Assembly (NCBI RefSeq): GCF_002295115.1
Contig: NZ_NSFV01000008.1
Span: forward strand, 186,001 to 250,000
From: Mesorhizobium sp. WSM4311
GTDB taxonomy: Bacteria > Pseudomonadota > Alphaproteobacteria > Rhizobiales > Rhizobiaceae
DNA length: 64,000 nt
Direction of reading: 5' to 3'
Part shown: one piece after another, positions 47,536-57,273 of the stretch
Position numbering within the stretch: the first letter of the stretch is position 1
Layout: each line of letters opens with the position of its first letter
Made by a program: the position numbers and the translations under genes
The notes under the pieces: model-generated
Databases searched by the model: none
What the model was told of the DNA's origin: nothing
What the model saw: only the letters and a program-made list of their open reading frames with translations

Positions 47536-48981
47536 TCATGCGTTCAGCGCGCGGCCATAGGCGTCGAGCACGCTCTCCTTCATCATCTCCGACAGCGTCG
47601 GATGCGGGAAGATGGTGTGCATCAGCTCTTCCTCGGTCGTCTCCAAGTTCATCGCGACGACAAAGCCCTGGATCAGTTCGGTCACCTCGGCGCCGACCAT
47701 ATGGGCGCCGAGCAGCTGACCGGTCTTCTTGTCGAAGATGGTCTTGATGAAGCCCTGATCCTCGCCAAGCGCGATCGCCTTGCCGTTGGCGGCGAACTGG
47801 AAGCGGCCGACGCGGATATCCTTGCCTTCGGCCTTGGCCTTGGCTTCCGTCAGGCCGACGGAGGCGACCTGCGGATTGCAGTAGGTGCAGCCGGGGATCT
47901 TGAGCTTGTCGATGGCGTGCACGCCGGGGAAGTTGGCGATCTTTTCCACGCACACAACGCCCTCATGCTCGGCCTTGTGGGCAAGCATGGGAGGGCCGGC
48001 GACATCGCCGATGGCGTAGATGCCGGGTACGTTCGTCTTGCCGTAGCCGTCGACGACGACGCAGCCGCGGTCGGTCTTCACGCCGAGCGCTTCAAGGCCG
48101 AGATTCTCGATATTGCCCTGGACACCGACGGCCGAGATCATGCGGTCGGCGGTGATCTTCTCGACCTTGCCGTCCTTCATCTCGACATGCGCGGTGACCG
48201 AGTTGGCGCCCTTCTCGACCTTGGTCACCTTGGCTTCGAGAATGATCTTCATGCCTTGCTTCTCGAACTGTTTTTGCGCGAATTTCGAGACTTCGGCGTC
48301 CTCGACCGGCATCACCGCCGGCAACAGCTCGACCACCGTCACCTCGGCACCCATGGTGCGGTAGAAGGAAGCAAATTCGATGCCGATGGCGCCCGAGCCC
48401 ATCACCAGCAGCGATTTCGGCATCTCCTTTGGCACCATGGCCTCGAAATAGGTCCAGATGAGCTTGCCGTCCGGCTCGATGCCGGGCAGCGCGCGCGGCC
48501 GCGCGCCGGTCGCCAGGATGATGTGCTTGGCGGTGTAGGTGCCCTCGCCCTTGACGCCCTTCGGCACCGGCGGCTGCGGTTCCATCGGCTTCTTGGCCGT
48601 CTTGGAGACGACGACCTCGCCGGGTTTCGACAGCTTGGCTTCGCCCCAAATGACGTCGACCTTGTTCTTCTTCATCAGGAAGGCAACGCCGCCATTGAGC
48701 CGCAGCGAGACTTTGCGCGAGCGATCAACGACGGCCGAGGTGTCGACGCTGACCTTGCCGTCGAGCTTCAGGCCATAGTCCTTCAGATGGTCGGAATAGT
48801 GCATGATCTCGGCCGAGCGCAGCAGCGCCTTGGTCGGAATGCAGCCCCAGTTGAGGCAGATGCCGCCGAGATGTTCGCGCTCGACGATGGCCGTCTTGAA
48901 GCCGAGCTGGGCGGAACGTACCGCCGTGACATAGCCGCCGGGGCCGGAGCCGATGATGATGACGTCGTAGTTCTCAGCCAC
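47536..48981 (-). CDS. lpdA: dihydrolipoyl dehydrogenase (E3 of pyruvate dehydrogenase)
   Basis: A 481-aa FAD disulfide oxidoreductase. The FAD motif is IIIGSGPGGYVTAVR, the redox disulfide is in GGICLNWGCIPTKAL, the NAD motif is VMGSGAIGIEFAS and the C-terminal His-Glu pair lies in HTIFPHPTLSE. The start is GTG 48981, with GGAG suitably upstream. An insertion of about 20 residues near residue 125 (around KKPMEPQPPVPKG) is longer than in classical Lpd and matches the rhizobial PDH-linked form. It is part of the pdh cluster. Confidence 0.96.
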   Translation of the reverse strand: MAENYDVIIIGSGPGGYVTAVRSAQLGFKTAIVEREHLGGICLNWGCIPTKALLRSAEIMHYSDHLKDYGLKLDGKVSVDTSAVVDRSRKVSLRLNGGVAFLMKKNKVDVIWGEAKLSKPGEVVVSKTAKKPMEPQPPVPKGVKGEGTYTAKHIILATGARPRALPGIEPDGKLIWTYFEAMVPKEMPKSLLVMGSGAIGIEFASFYRTMGAEVTVVELLPAVMPVEDAEVSKFAQKQFEKQGMKIILEAKVTKVEKGANSVTAHVEMKDGKVEKITADRMISAVGVQGNIENLGLEALGVKTDRGCVVVDGYGKTNVPGIYAIGDVAGPPMLAHKAEHEGVVCVEKIANFPGVHAIDKLKIPGCTYCNPQVASVGLTEAKAKAEGKDIRVGRFQFAANGKAIALGEDQGFIKTIFDKKTGQLLGAHMVGAEVTELIQGFVVAMNLETTEEELMHTIFPHPTLSEMMKESVLDAYGRALNA

Positions 48982-48997
48982 GGATTTTCTCCTTCAA

Positions 48998-49633
48998 TCA
49001 CAATTCCAGCATGACGCGCACGACCGATGTCAGCGTCTTGCCGATGTTTCGCGTGTTTTCGGCATCGAGATGGACGCCGTCGAGGGGTGTGGTTTGCGCC
49101 ACCGTGCCGGCATCGAAGAAGCCGCAGCCGACTTCGTCGGCGAGCGCCGCATATTGCGGGGCGAGCTGCTTCGACGCCTCGTCGCCGCCGGCAAACATGT
49201 CCCTGAAGTCGGCATTTTCGGTGCGGCTTACAACGGGCGGCGACACAATGAGTATCTGTGGCGCCGGCCAGTCGAACGGATAGTCATGACCGCGCACGAT
49301 GTCGATCAACCGTTGGATGCCTTGCTTGGCCGCGACCGGATTGCCGTGGATCCAAGGCTTCATGTCGTTGGCGCCGAGCATGATGACGATCAGATCGATC
49401 GGTGCATGCGTCGTCAGCACCGTCGGCAACAGCCGCGCGCCGTTGCGATCGGCACCTGCCAGATGGTCGTCGAAGGCCGTGGTGCGGCCATTGAGTCCGT
49501 CGGCGATAACCTGGACGCCACTGCCCAGGCCGGCCTGCAGGACGCTTGGCCAGCGGTCTTCCAGCGCATGACGCCCGCCTTCGGCGTTGTAACCCCAGGT
49601 CAGCGAGTCGCCGTAGCAAAGCACCGTCTTCAT
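48998..49633 (-). CDS. SGNH/GDSL hydrolase family arylesterase
   Basis: A 211-aa hydrolase. Block I is CYGDSLTWGY with nucleophile Ser, Gly block LNGRTTAF, Asn block MLGANDMKPW and the C-terminal DGVHLDAENT with Asp and His. No signal peptide. It resembles the cluster of SGNH arylesterases studied in Mycobacterium and Sinorhizobium. ATG 49633 with AGGTGAACGC upstream; the frame extends further, but that part is Arg-rich and overlaps the frameshifted gene. It lies between pdhC and lpdA, an arrangement kept in rhizobia. Confidence 0.9.
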   Translation of the reverse strand: MKTVLCYGDSLTWGYNAEGGRHALEDRWPSVLQAGLGSGVQVIADGLNGRTTAFDDHLAGADRNGARLLPTVLTTHAPIDLIVIMLGANDMKPWIHGNPVAAKQGIQRLIDIVRGHDYPFDWPAPQILIVSPPVVSRTENADFRDMFAGGDEASKQLAPQYAALADEVGCGFFDAGTVAQTTPLDGVHLDAENTRNIGKTLTSVVRVMLEL

Positions 49634-49937
49634 GCGTTCACCTGTGCATTCATCAAACCGCGCCCCAACCGCCAGCGTACGAACAGCCAGTGGACCAGCA
49701 CCGTGGCCAAGCTTGGCAAGACCAGGCCGGCGACGAGTCGATGATCGCGGGTGCATTCGAAAAAAACTTCGCAACGAAAAACACAATCGTCACGACAATG
49801 GTGACAAGCGCGGACGCCATGAACACCAGAATGTATTCTTCCCGGGCTTCCGTTGCGGTGGCCGGTCCCAGCGCCGTCAGACCGCCGGCAAACCAGGAAA
49901 TGAAAAAGGCGAAAAGGCTGGTGAAGAACTTCCGCAC
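49630..49937 (-). pseudogene. small membrane protein gene split by a frameshift at a T7 run
   Basis: From ATG 49937 the first frame encodes two hydrophobic spans (SLFAFFISWFAGGLTALG and ILVFMASALVTIVVTIVFF), then after AKFF turns into a Trp/Cys/Ser-rich tail that ends at 49653. One more T in the T7 run (plus-strand A7 at 49760-49766) would instead give FFFECTRDHRLVAGLVLP and a third span SLATVLVHWLFVRWRLG, ending at TGA 49630-49632. That stop overlaps the hydrolase start as ATGA, just as in neighbouring coupled genes. The restored protein would have 102 residues. Sequencing error, real mutation or slippage are all possible. The family is not recognised. Confidence 0.7.
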
Positions 49938-49951
49938 AGCCTTTTCCTTTC

Positions 49952-51328
49952 CTAGACCAGCATGCCCATCGGGTTCTCGATCAGCCGTTTGAAGGTGACG
50001 AGCAGTTCCGCGCCGAGCGCCCCGTCAACCGCGCGATGGTCGGTCGACAGCGTCACCGACATCACGGTGGCGATTTTGATCTCGCCATTCTTGACCACCG
50101 CCCGCTCCTCGCCGGCACCGACCGCCAGGATCGTCGCATGCGGCGGGTTGATTACGGCGGCAAAATCCTTGATGCCGAACATGCCGAGATTGGAGACGGC
50201 CGTCGTGCCGCCCTGATACTCTTCCGGCTTCAGTTTGCGGCTGCGGGCGCGGCTAGCCAGGTCCTTCATCTCGTTGGAGATGGTGGACAGCGTCTTTTCA
50301 TCCGCATGCCGAATGATCGGCGTGATCAGGCCGCCGGGGATCGACACGGCGACGCCGACATCGGCATGCTTGTGCTTGACCATGGCGCTTTCGGTCCACG
50401 AGGCATTGGCATCCGGCACCGCCTTCAGCGCCATCGCCATCGCCTTGATGACCATGTCGTTGACCGACAGCTTGTAGGCAGGCACGTCACCCTTCTCGGT
50501 CTTTTTCATTGGTGCGGCCGCATTGATCTGCGTGCGCAATGCCAGCAACGCATCGAGTTCGCAGTCGAGCGTGAGGTAGAAATGCGGGATGGTGGACTTG
50601 GCCTCGACCAGGCGACGCGCAATGGTCTTGCGCATGTTGTCGTGCGGGACGAGTTCGAAGGAGCCGGGTTCAAACAGCTTCAGCACCTGGTCGTCCGACA
50701 TCGCTTTCACCGCCGGAGCAGCGGCGGCAGGTGCACCGGCAGGAGCCTTGGCGGCGGGCTCAGCCCTGGCCCCGCCACCGGCAATCGCGGCATCGACATC
50801 GGCCTTCACCACGCGGCCATGCGGGCCGGTGCCGGTCACGGCTGACACATCGACGCCGGCTTCCTTGGCGATACGGCGTGCGAGCGGCGATGCGAAGGTG
50901 CGCTCGCCAGTCGCATGGCCATTGGCGACCGGAGCCGGCTCAGCCTTCGGAGCGGCTGCGGCAGCAGGTTCAGCCTTTGGTGCCTCAGCCTTTGGTGCCT
51001 CAGCCTTGGGAGCGTCCGCTTTCGGCGCTTCGGCTTTCGCCGGTGCGGTACCGCCACCGCTTTTCGCGGCGGCGCCCGCATCCTCGCCCTCAGCGGCAAG
51101 CACGGCGATCAGCGCGTTGACCTTGACGCCTTCGGTGCCGGCGGGAACGACGAGCTTGGCGACCGTGCCCTCGTCGACAGCCTCGACCTCCATCGTCGCC
51201 TTGTCGGTCTCGATCTCGGCGATGACATCGCCCGGCGAAACCTTATCGCCTTCCTTGACCAGCCACTTCGACAGATTGCCCTCTTCCATCGTGGGCGAGA
51301 GCGCCGGCATGGTGATGTTGATTGGCAT
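49952..51328 (-). CDS. pdhC: pyruvate dehydrogenase E2, dihydrolipoamide acetyltransferase
   Basis: A 458-aa protein. One lipoyl domain at the N-terminus has the lipoylated Lys43 in ETDKATMEVEA. An Ala/Pro/Lys/Glu linker with repeated KAEAP units follows at about 95-135. The E3-binding domain (FASPLARRIAKEAGVDVS) is near 150, and the catalytic domain ends with DHRAVDGALGAELL, holding the active His. It transfers acetyl groups to CoA. It lies 18 bases after pdhB. Confidence 0.97.
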   Translation of the reverse strand: MPINITMPALSPTMEEGNLSKWLVKEGDKVSPGDVIAEIETDKATMEVEAVDEGTVAKLVVPAGTEGVKVNALIAVLAAEGEDAGAAAKSGGGTAPAKAEAPKADAPKAEAPKAEAPKAEPAAAAAPKAEPAPVANGHATGERTFASPLARRIAKEAGVDVSAVTGTGPHGRVVKADVDAAIAGGGARAEPAAKAPAGAPAAAAPAVKAMSDDQVLKLFEPGSFELVPHDNMRKTIARRLVEAKSTIPHFYLTLDCELDALLALRTQINAAAPMKKTEKGDVPAYKLSVNDMVIKAMAMALKAVPDANASWTESAMVKHKHADVGVAVSIPGGLITPIIRHADEKTLSTISNEMKDLASRARSRKLKPEEYQGGTTAVSNLGMFGIKDFAAVINPPHATILAVGAGEERAVVKNGEIKIATVMSVTLSTDHRAVDGALGAELLVTFKRLIENPMGMLV

Positions 51329-51346
51329 TTTGTCCTCCCGGCCGGT

Positions 51347-52732
<1,386 letters not shown>

Positions 52733-52746
52733 GTCCTGGCCCTCCC

Positions 52747-53784
52747 TCACAATACGATATCGGTCCAGAGCTCGGACGGATCCGGCTCCGCATCGTTCTG
52801 GGCAAATTCGGCGGCGTCGGCGACGATGTCGCGAACCTCCTTGTCGATGGCCTTGAGTTCGTCCTCGGTCGCCCATTTCTTCTCGGTCAACCGCGCCTTG
52901 ACCTGTTCGATCGGGTCATGCTCGGAGCGCATCTTCTGCACTTCTTCCTTCGAGCGGTATTTCGCAGGGTCGGACATCGAGTGACCACGATAGCGATAGG
53001 TCTGCATTTCGAGAATGATCGGCCCGTTGCCGCCGCGGCACCATTCGGTCGCCTGATCGCCGGCGGATTTGACCGCGCGCACATCCATGCCGTCGACCTG
53101 AATGCCGGGAATCTTGAACGAGGCGCCACGATGCGAAAAATTGGTTTCGGCCGACGAGCGCGACACCGAGGTGCCCATGGCGTAGCGATTGTTCTCGATG
53201 ATGTAGATCACCGGCAGCTTCCACAGCGAGGCCATGTTGAAGCTTTCATAGACCTGGCCCTGGTTGGCGGCGCCGTCGCCGAAATAGGTCAGCGAAACGT
53301 TGTTGTTGTCGCGGTAGCGGTTGGCGAACGCCAAGCCCGTGCCGAGCGACACCTGCGCGCCGACAATGCCGTGGCCGCCGTAAAAATGCTTTTCCTTGGA
53401 GAACATGTGCATCGAGCCGCCCTTGCCCCTGGATAGGCCGCCACGGCGTCCGGTCAGTTCGGCCATGACGCCGCGCGGGGAAAGCTCCATGGCCAGCATG
53501 TGGCCGTGGTCACGATAGGCCGTGATCATCTGGTCGCCATCGATCAGCGCCATCTTCATGCCGGTGACGACAGCTTCCTGGCCGATATAGAGATGGCAGA
53601 AGCCGCCGATGAAGCCCATGCCGTAGAGCTGGCCGGCCTTTTCCTCGAAGCGGCGGATGAGCAGCATGTGCCGATACGCGGCAAGCTCCTCATCCTTGGT
53701 GAATTCAGCAGGCTTGGGCGCGGAAAGCCCTGATTTGGCTTCGGATTTGGATTTGGCAGGCGCTTTTCTGGCTGCGGTGGCCAT
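52747..53784 (-). CDS. pdhA: pyruvate dehydrogenase E1 alpha subunit
   Basis: A 345-aa thiamine-diphosphate enzyme. The ThDP motif GDGAANQGQVYESFNMASLWKLPVIYIIENN is present as GDGAANQG...NN (family pattern GDGxxNxG...NN), and the phosphorylation-loop region YRYRGHSMSDP is conserved. The N-terminal extension is Lys/Ala-rich. It is the first gene of pdhABC; the promoter must be in the 193 bases before it, where two palindromes occur. Confidence 0.97.
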   Translation of the reverse strand: MATAARKAPAKSKSEAKSGLSAPKPAEFTKDEELAAYRHMLLIRRFEEKAGQLYGMGFIGGFCHLYIGQEAVVTGMKMALIDGDQMITAYRDHGHMLAMELSPRGVMAELTGRRGGLSRGKGGSMHMFSKEKHFYGGHGIVGAQVSLGTGLAFANRYRDNNNVSLTYFGDGAANQGQVYESFNMASLWKLPVIYIIENNRYAMGTSVSRSSAETNFSHRGASFKIPGIQVDGMDVRAVKSAGDQATEWCRGGNGPIILEMQTYRYRGHSMSDPAKYRSKEEVQKMRSEHDPIEQVKARLTEKKWATEDELKAIDKEVRDIVADAAEFAQNDAEPDPSELWTDIVL

Positions 53785-53876
53785 GCATCACTCCCTGTTG
53801 GCGTCTCTTTGCGGACATTAGGGCAGGATGAAATCCGCCCTGGGAAGATCAGCTCTCCCCACCGATTTATGCAAGG

Positions 53877-53890
53877 CTAACACGCGTTAG
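53877..53890. promoter_or_regulatory. palindrome upstream of pdhA
   Basis: CTAAC-ACGC-GTTAG lies 93 bases upstream of the pdhA start. The position fits an operator or regulator site, but the core is short and the binding protein is unknown. Confidence 0.3.
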
Positions 53891-53963
53891 AGCGTTGCGC
53901 CATGACGAATTTGCATAGCTGGCATGCGCCTAAGCGATTAAAATCATTGAAAATATTGCCGAT

Positions 53964-53980
53964 TAACTGAAATTCAGTTA
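53964..53980. promoter_or_regulatory. 17-bp perfect palindrome at the ftsB stop codon
   Basis: TAACTGAA-A-TTCAGTTA overlaps the TAA of ftsB. It is AT-rich in a GC-rich genome and has no T run after it. It may be a weak terminator or a protein-binding site in the ftsB-pdhA gap. Confidence 0.35.
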
Positions 53981-54301
53981 TTTCGACGAGGCCGGCAGCA
54001 TGATGGTGATTTCATCGGCCTGGGACAGATTGAGCGCCCTGCGCGCCTGTTCGTCAAGCATGTCCTTCTCCAGCGTGCCGTCATGCATCAGCCGAACGCG
54101 CCGTTCGAGTTCCATCCGGCGCGCCTTGATCGCATCAAGCTGAGCCTGCAGAGCAACGGTCTGGGCTTCCAGCTGATATTTCGAATTGATGCCGAACTCG
54201 CCGTGATAGGCATGGAAGCCGAAATAGGCGAGAAACACCACGCAAAGCGAGGGGATGATCAGCCGGCCGGTATTTCTCTGCTTGTGCTGACGCGTCCACA
54301 T
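53978..54301 (-). CDS. FtsB/DivIC family septum formation initiator
   Basis: A 107-aa bitopic protein. A short cytoplasmic N-terminus is followed by a transmembrane segment (LIIPSLCVVFLAYFGFHAY) and then a coiled coil from about 45 to 80 (QLEAQTVALQAQLDAIKAR). The C-terminal motif DEQARRALNLSQADE matches the FtsB/DivIC family. It would join the FtsQLB divisome complex. ATG 54301 was chosen where the basic N-terminus begins; the upstream open frame is not conserved-looking. Confidence 0.9.
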   Translation of the reverse strand: MWTRQHKQRNTGRLIIPSLCVVFLAYFGFHAYHGEFGINSKYQLEAQTVALQAQLDAIKARRMELERRVRLMHDGTLEKDMLDEQARRALNLSQADEITIMLPASSK

Positions 54302-54483
54302 GATCCGAATCCCCGCGGCCGCGAACTCATGCGGCTCGCATCTTTTTCGCCCGATTGTGCTTAACGGACGGTTACGTGCCGTGGGGTTTGGCGAGCGGGG
54401 CATGACCTGGCCCGGCAAGTTGCATCCGGCCGTCGTTTTTTTTCAATCCTTTGCAGTCGTGCAGCTTGCATGCGGAAAAGCGG

Positions 54484-54522
54484 TTGACGTTCTGCCGAAA
54501 TAACATATGCATACGCTATGCA
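54484..54522 (+). promoter_or_regulatory. promoter and operator of the marR-gca operon
   Basis: TTGACG (54484-54489) and TATGCA (54506-54511) are 16 bases apart. A perfect repeat TGCATA-CGC-TATGCA (54508-54522) covers the -10 region and the ATG at 54518. Transcription would start at or near the ATG, and no Shine-Dalgarno sequence is seen, so the mRNA may be leaderless. The repeat is a natural site for autorepression by the MarR protein. Confidence 0.55.
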
Positions 54523-55036
54523 ATTATTGGACGCCAACAAACTCGGCGCGCTCGGCGCCATGATTCGCGACAGGACGGAAGCCTCGTTGAGAGAGCTTTC
54601 ACCAAGCGCTGCGGCGGTGCTGTCGATGCTGCATTTCAAACCCGGGTTGACGACGACAGAACTCGCCGAGGTCGTCGGCGTCAGTCAACCGACAGCCGTG
54701 CGTTTGATCGACGGCCTGGAACGGCAGGCGCTGATAGTGCGTGGCAGCCCGGTGGGTCGCGTCACTCCGCTGTCGCTGACGGAGACTGGCCACGACCAGG
54801 TAAGGGAAATGCAAGCTCTTCGGCTCGCCGCGCTCGACGGATTGCTGTCTGCGCTGCAGCCGGACAAGCGGCGGCACTTTGCTTCCATGCTGGACGAGAT
54901 CCTTGCCGGCGCGACGACTTCCCGCGCTTTCGCGAGAACAACGTGTCGCCTCTGCGAGCATGACCTTTGCGGGCATGAGATTTGCCCGATCGGCTGCCGC
55001 GCGGCTGAGATCGAGAGAGAGGAGAGCGAGCGATGA
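54518..55036 (+). CDS. MarR family regulator with cysteine-rich C-terminus
   Basis: A 172-aa winged-helix regulator. The helix-turn-helix is TTTELAEVVGVSQPTAVRLIDGLE and the wing VRGSPVGRVTPLSLTETG. A C-terminal tail carries Cys143, 146, 151, 156 and 160 (CRLCEHDLC...CPIGC) plus two His, a pattern fit for metal binding or redox sensing. It overlaps the gamma-carbonic-anhydrase-type gene by 4 bases. It probably represses its own operon through the palindrome at its start; the signal is unknown. Confidence 0.87.
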   Translation: MQLLDANKLGALGAMIRDRTEASLRELSPSAAAVLSMLHFKPGLTTTELAEVVGVSQPTAVRLIDGLERQALIVRGSPVGRVTPLSLTETGHDQVREMQALRLAALDGLLSALQPDKRRHFASMLDEILAGATTSRAFARTTCRLCEHDLCGHEICPIGCRAAEIEREESER

Positions 55037-55629
55037 TCGTTTCTTATGCAGGGCATTCGCCTGCGATCGACACCGATGCTTGGGTCGCCCCGGATGCCAC
55101 AGTATGTGGCGATGTCGTCATTGGCGCTGGCAGCCGGATCATGCACGGCGCCCGCCTTGTGGCGGAGGCTGGCGGCTCAATTCGCATTGGCCGCGACTGT
55201 ATCGTGTTGGAAAATGCAGTGATCCGGGCCACAGCGAGTCATCCTTGCACCATGGGGAACCATTGCCTTGTAGGCCCTAACAGCCACGTGGTTGGCGCGG
55301 AAATCGGCGATGACGTTTTTGTCGCTACAGGCGCGGCGGTGTTCCATGGTGCGCACGTAGGCCGCGGATCGGAAGTCCGCATCAATGGCATCGTTCACCT
55401 GCGTACCCGCCTCGAACCTGGTACGGTCGTACCGATCGGCTGGATTGCCGTCGGCAATCCAGCTCAGATTCTGCCTCCGGACCAGCATGAAGCGATCTGG
55501 TCTCACCAGAAACCGCTCGATTTCCCAGGCTTCGTCTACGGTGTCGAGCGAGACTCGCCGGATATGATGCAGAAAATCACTGCAGACCTCTCGTTGGCGC
55601 TAGGCGTGCATCGCACGGAAAGCGCTTGA
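55033..55629 (+). CDS. gamma-class carbonic anhydrase-like hexapeptide-repeat protein
   Basis: A 198-aa left-handed beta-helix protein. The hexapeptide repeats run from about 20 to 135 (AWVAPDATVCGDVVIGAGS onward). Metal-ligand His residues are visible at ASHPCTMGNHCLVGPNSH, which matches two to three of the zinc ligands of gamma-CA/YrdA/PaaY proteins. The C-terminal helix is longer than in YrdA. It may be a carbonic anhydrase or a thioesterase of PaaY type. Coupled to marR by ATGA, so it is presumably controlled by it. Confidence 0.87.
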   Translation: MIVSYAGHSPAIDTDAWVAPDATVCGDVVIGAGSRIMHGARLVAEAGGSIRIGRDCIVLENAVIRATASHPCTMGNHCLVGPNSHVVGAEIGDDVFVATGAAVFHGAHVGRGSEVRINGIVHLRTRLEPGTVVPIGWIAVGNPAQILPPDQHEAIWSHQKPLDFPGFVYGVERDSPDMMQKITADLSLALGVHRTESA

Positions 55630-55720
55630 GCGCTTCCCGCCACAGCAGAAGCGTTCCAGTTCGAGCTCGGCAGCGCATGTCGCCCAAAGCTTGCTCATGG
55701 GCCAGGACCGAGGGTGCGCA

Positions 55721-55748
55721 GCGCGTCACACGAGGCCGTGTGACGCGC
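55721..55748. terminator. 12-bp perfect hairpin between gca and eno
   Basis: GCGCGTCACACG-AGGC-CGTGTGACGCGC has a 12-bp stem and a 4-nt loop between convergent genes. No T run follows on either strand. A second small hairpin AAGCGCT-TG-AGCGCTT (55620-55635) overlaps the carbonic-anhydrase stop. Confidence 0.6.
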
Positions 55749-55799
55749 GTTGGCGGCAGCGAATGACCCGCCTACACATTCCCTGGAATTTGGCCCGGA

Positions 55800-57074
55800 T
55801 CAGGCCTTCCATACCGACTTGCCGGCGTAACTCGCCTGCTTGCCAAGCTCTTCCTCGATGCGGATCAGTTGGTTGTATTTGGCCATGCGGTCGGAGCGCG
55901 AGAGCGAACCGGTCTTGATCTGCCCGCAATTGGTGGCGACGGCGAGATCGGCAATGGTCGAATCCTCGGTTTCGCCCGAACGGTGCGACATGACAGCGGT
56001 GTAGCCGGCCTTGTGCGCGGTCTCGACGGCATCGAGCGTTTCCGTCAGCGAGCCGATCTGGTTGACCTTGACCAGGATCGAATTGGCAACGCCCATGCGG
56101 ATGCCGTCGCGTAGACGCGCCGTGTTGGTGACGAAGAGGTCGTCGCCGACCAGCTGCGTCTTCTTGCCGATCAGGTCGGTCAGATACTTCCAGCCTTCCC
56201 AGTCGTCCTCGGCAAGGCCGTCCTCGATCGAGATGATCGGATAGTCGGCGGCGAGCTTGGCGAGGTACTTGGCCTGGGCCTTGGGATCGCGCGTCTTCTT
56301 CTCGCCGTCATAGACGTAATTGCCGTCCTTGAAGAACTCGGTGGCGGCGCAATCGAGGCCGAGCGCGATTTCCTCGCCCGGCTTGAAGCCTGCCTTTTCG
56401 ATCGATTCCATGATGAAATCGAGCGCCACCGGCGCGCTCTTCAGGTTCGGGGCAAAGCCGCCCTCGTCGCCGACATTGGTGTTGTGGCCGGCATCCTTCA
56501 GCTTCTTGCGCAGTGTGTGGAAGATTTCCGAGCCCCAGCGCACGCCTTCGCGCAAAGTCGGCGCGCCGACCGGTAGGATCATGAATTCCTGGAAGTCGAT
56601 CGGATTGTCGGCATGGGCGCCGCCATTGATGATGTTCATCATCGGCACAGGCAGGATATGCGCCTTGGTGCCGCCGACATAGCGATAGAGCGGCAGGCCG
56701 GCCGCGTCGGCAGCAGCCTTCGCCACCGCCAGCGAAACGCCGAGAATGGCATTGGCGCCGAGCCGGCTCTTGTTGGGCGTGCCGTCGAGCTCGATCATGG
56801 TCTGGTCGATATGGATCTGGTTCTCGGCTTCCATGCCGCCGATCGCCTCGAACAGCTCGCCATTGACCGCCTCTACGGCCTTGAGCACACCCTTGCCGAG
56901 ATAGCGGGCGCCGCCGTCGCGAAGCTCGACGGCTTCGTGGGCGCCGGTCGAGGCGCCCGACGGCACCGCGGCGCGGCCCATCGAACCGTCTTCGAGTACG
57001 ACATCGACCTCGACGGTCGGGTTTCCACGGCTGTCCAGGATTTCACGTCCGACAATGTCGATGATGGCGGTCAT
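55800..57074 (-). CDS. eno: enolase
   Basis: A 424-aa glycolytic enzyme converting 2-phosphoglycerate to phosphoenolpyruvate. It starts MTAIIDIVGREILDSRGNPTV. Other conserved regions are VPSGASTGAHEA, GDEGGFAPNL, SIEDGLAEDDW and SHRSGETEDSTIADLAV. All catalytic and Mg-binding positions look intact. Start is ATG 57074; the frame extends upstream without homology. It feeds the nearby pyruvate dehydrogenase pathway. Confidence 0.98.
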   Translation of the reverse strand: MTAIIDIVGREILDSRGNPTVEVDVVLEDGSMGRAAVPSGASTGAHEAVELRDGGARYLGKGVLKAVEAVNGELFEAIGGMEAENQIHIDQTMIELDGTPNKSRLGANAILGVSLAVAKAAADAAGLPLYRYVGGTKAHILPVPMMNIINGGAHADNPIDFQEFMILPVGAPTLREGVRWGSEIFHTLRKKLKDAGHNTNVGDEGGFAPNLKSAPVALDFIMESIEKAGFKPGEEIALGLDCAATEFFKDGNYVYDGEKKTRDPKAQAKYLAKLAADYPIISIEDGLAEDDWEGWKYLTDLIGKKTQLVGDDLFVTNTARLRDGIRMGVANSILVKVNQIGSLTETLDAVETAHKAGYTAVMSHRSGETEDSTIADLAVATNCGQIKTGSLSRSDRMAKYNQLIRIEEELGKQASYAGKSVWKA

Positions 57075-57273
57075 TGCGATGTCCCCGATTGATCTGACGA
57101 AAGGTCGCGCCCGTCTTAGCCAAAGCGACGCAAAAGGCAATCCGGCCATGGCCGAATAGTGTCACCAGCCCGATTCACGAAGCGCAAATTTCTGTCATCA
57201 TAAGTCATGCGCCCGGACATCCATTTCGGGTTATGGCTGTTGTCGCGCGGGGCGAAACAGGAGGAGTTTCGCC

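Noticed and set aside
47137..49014. A 625-codon plus-strand open frame opposite lpdA
   Set aside because: Composition (Asp, His, Leu, Arg without domains) is that of an antisense shadow; lpdA on the minus strand has all catalytic motifs.
49634..49786. N-terminal extension of the SGNH hydrolase by about 51 residues
   Set aside because: The extension is Arg/Ser-rich, overlaps the small membrane protein gene, and the family starts at MKTVLCYGDS, which has its own good ribosome-binding site.
50940..51060. Tandem DNA repeat in the pdhC linker as a possible regulatory or mobile repeat
   Set aside because: It is the in-frame Ala/Pro/Lys/Glu linker of E2 with repeated KAEAP units, normal for this protein.
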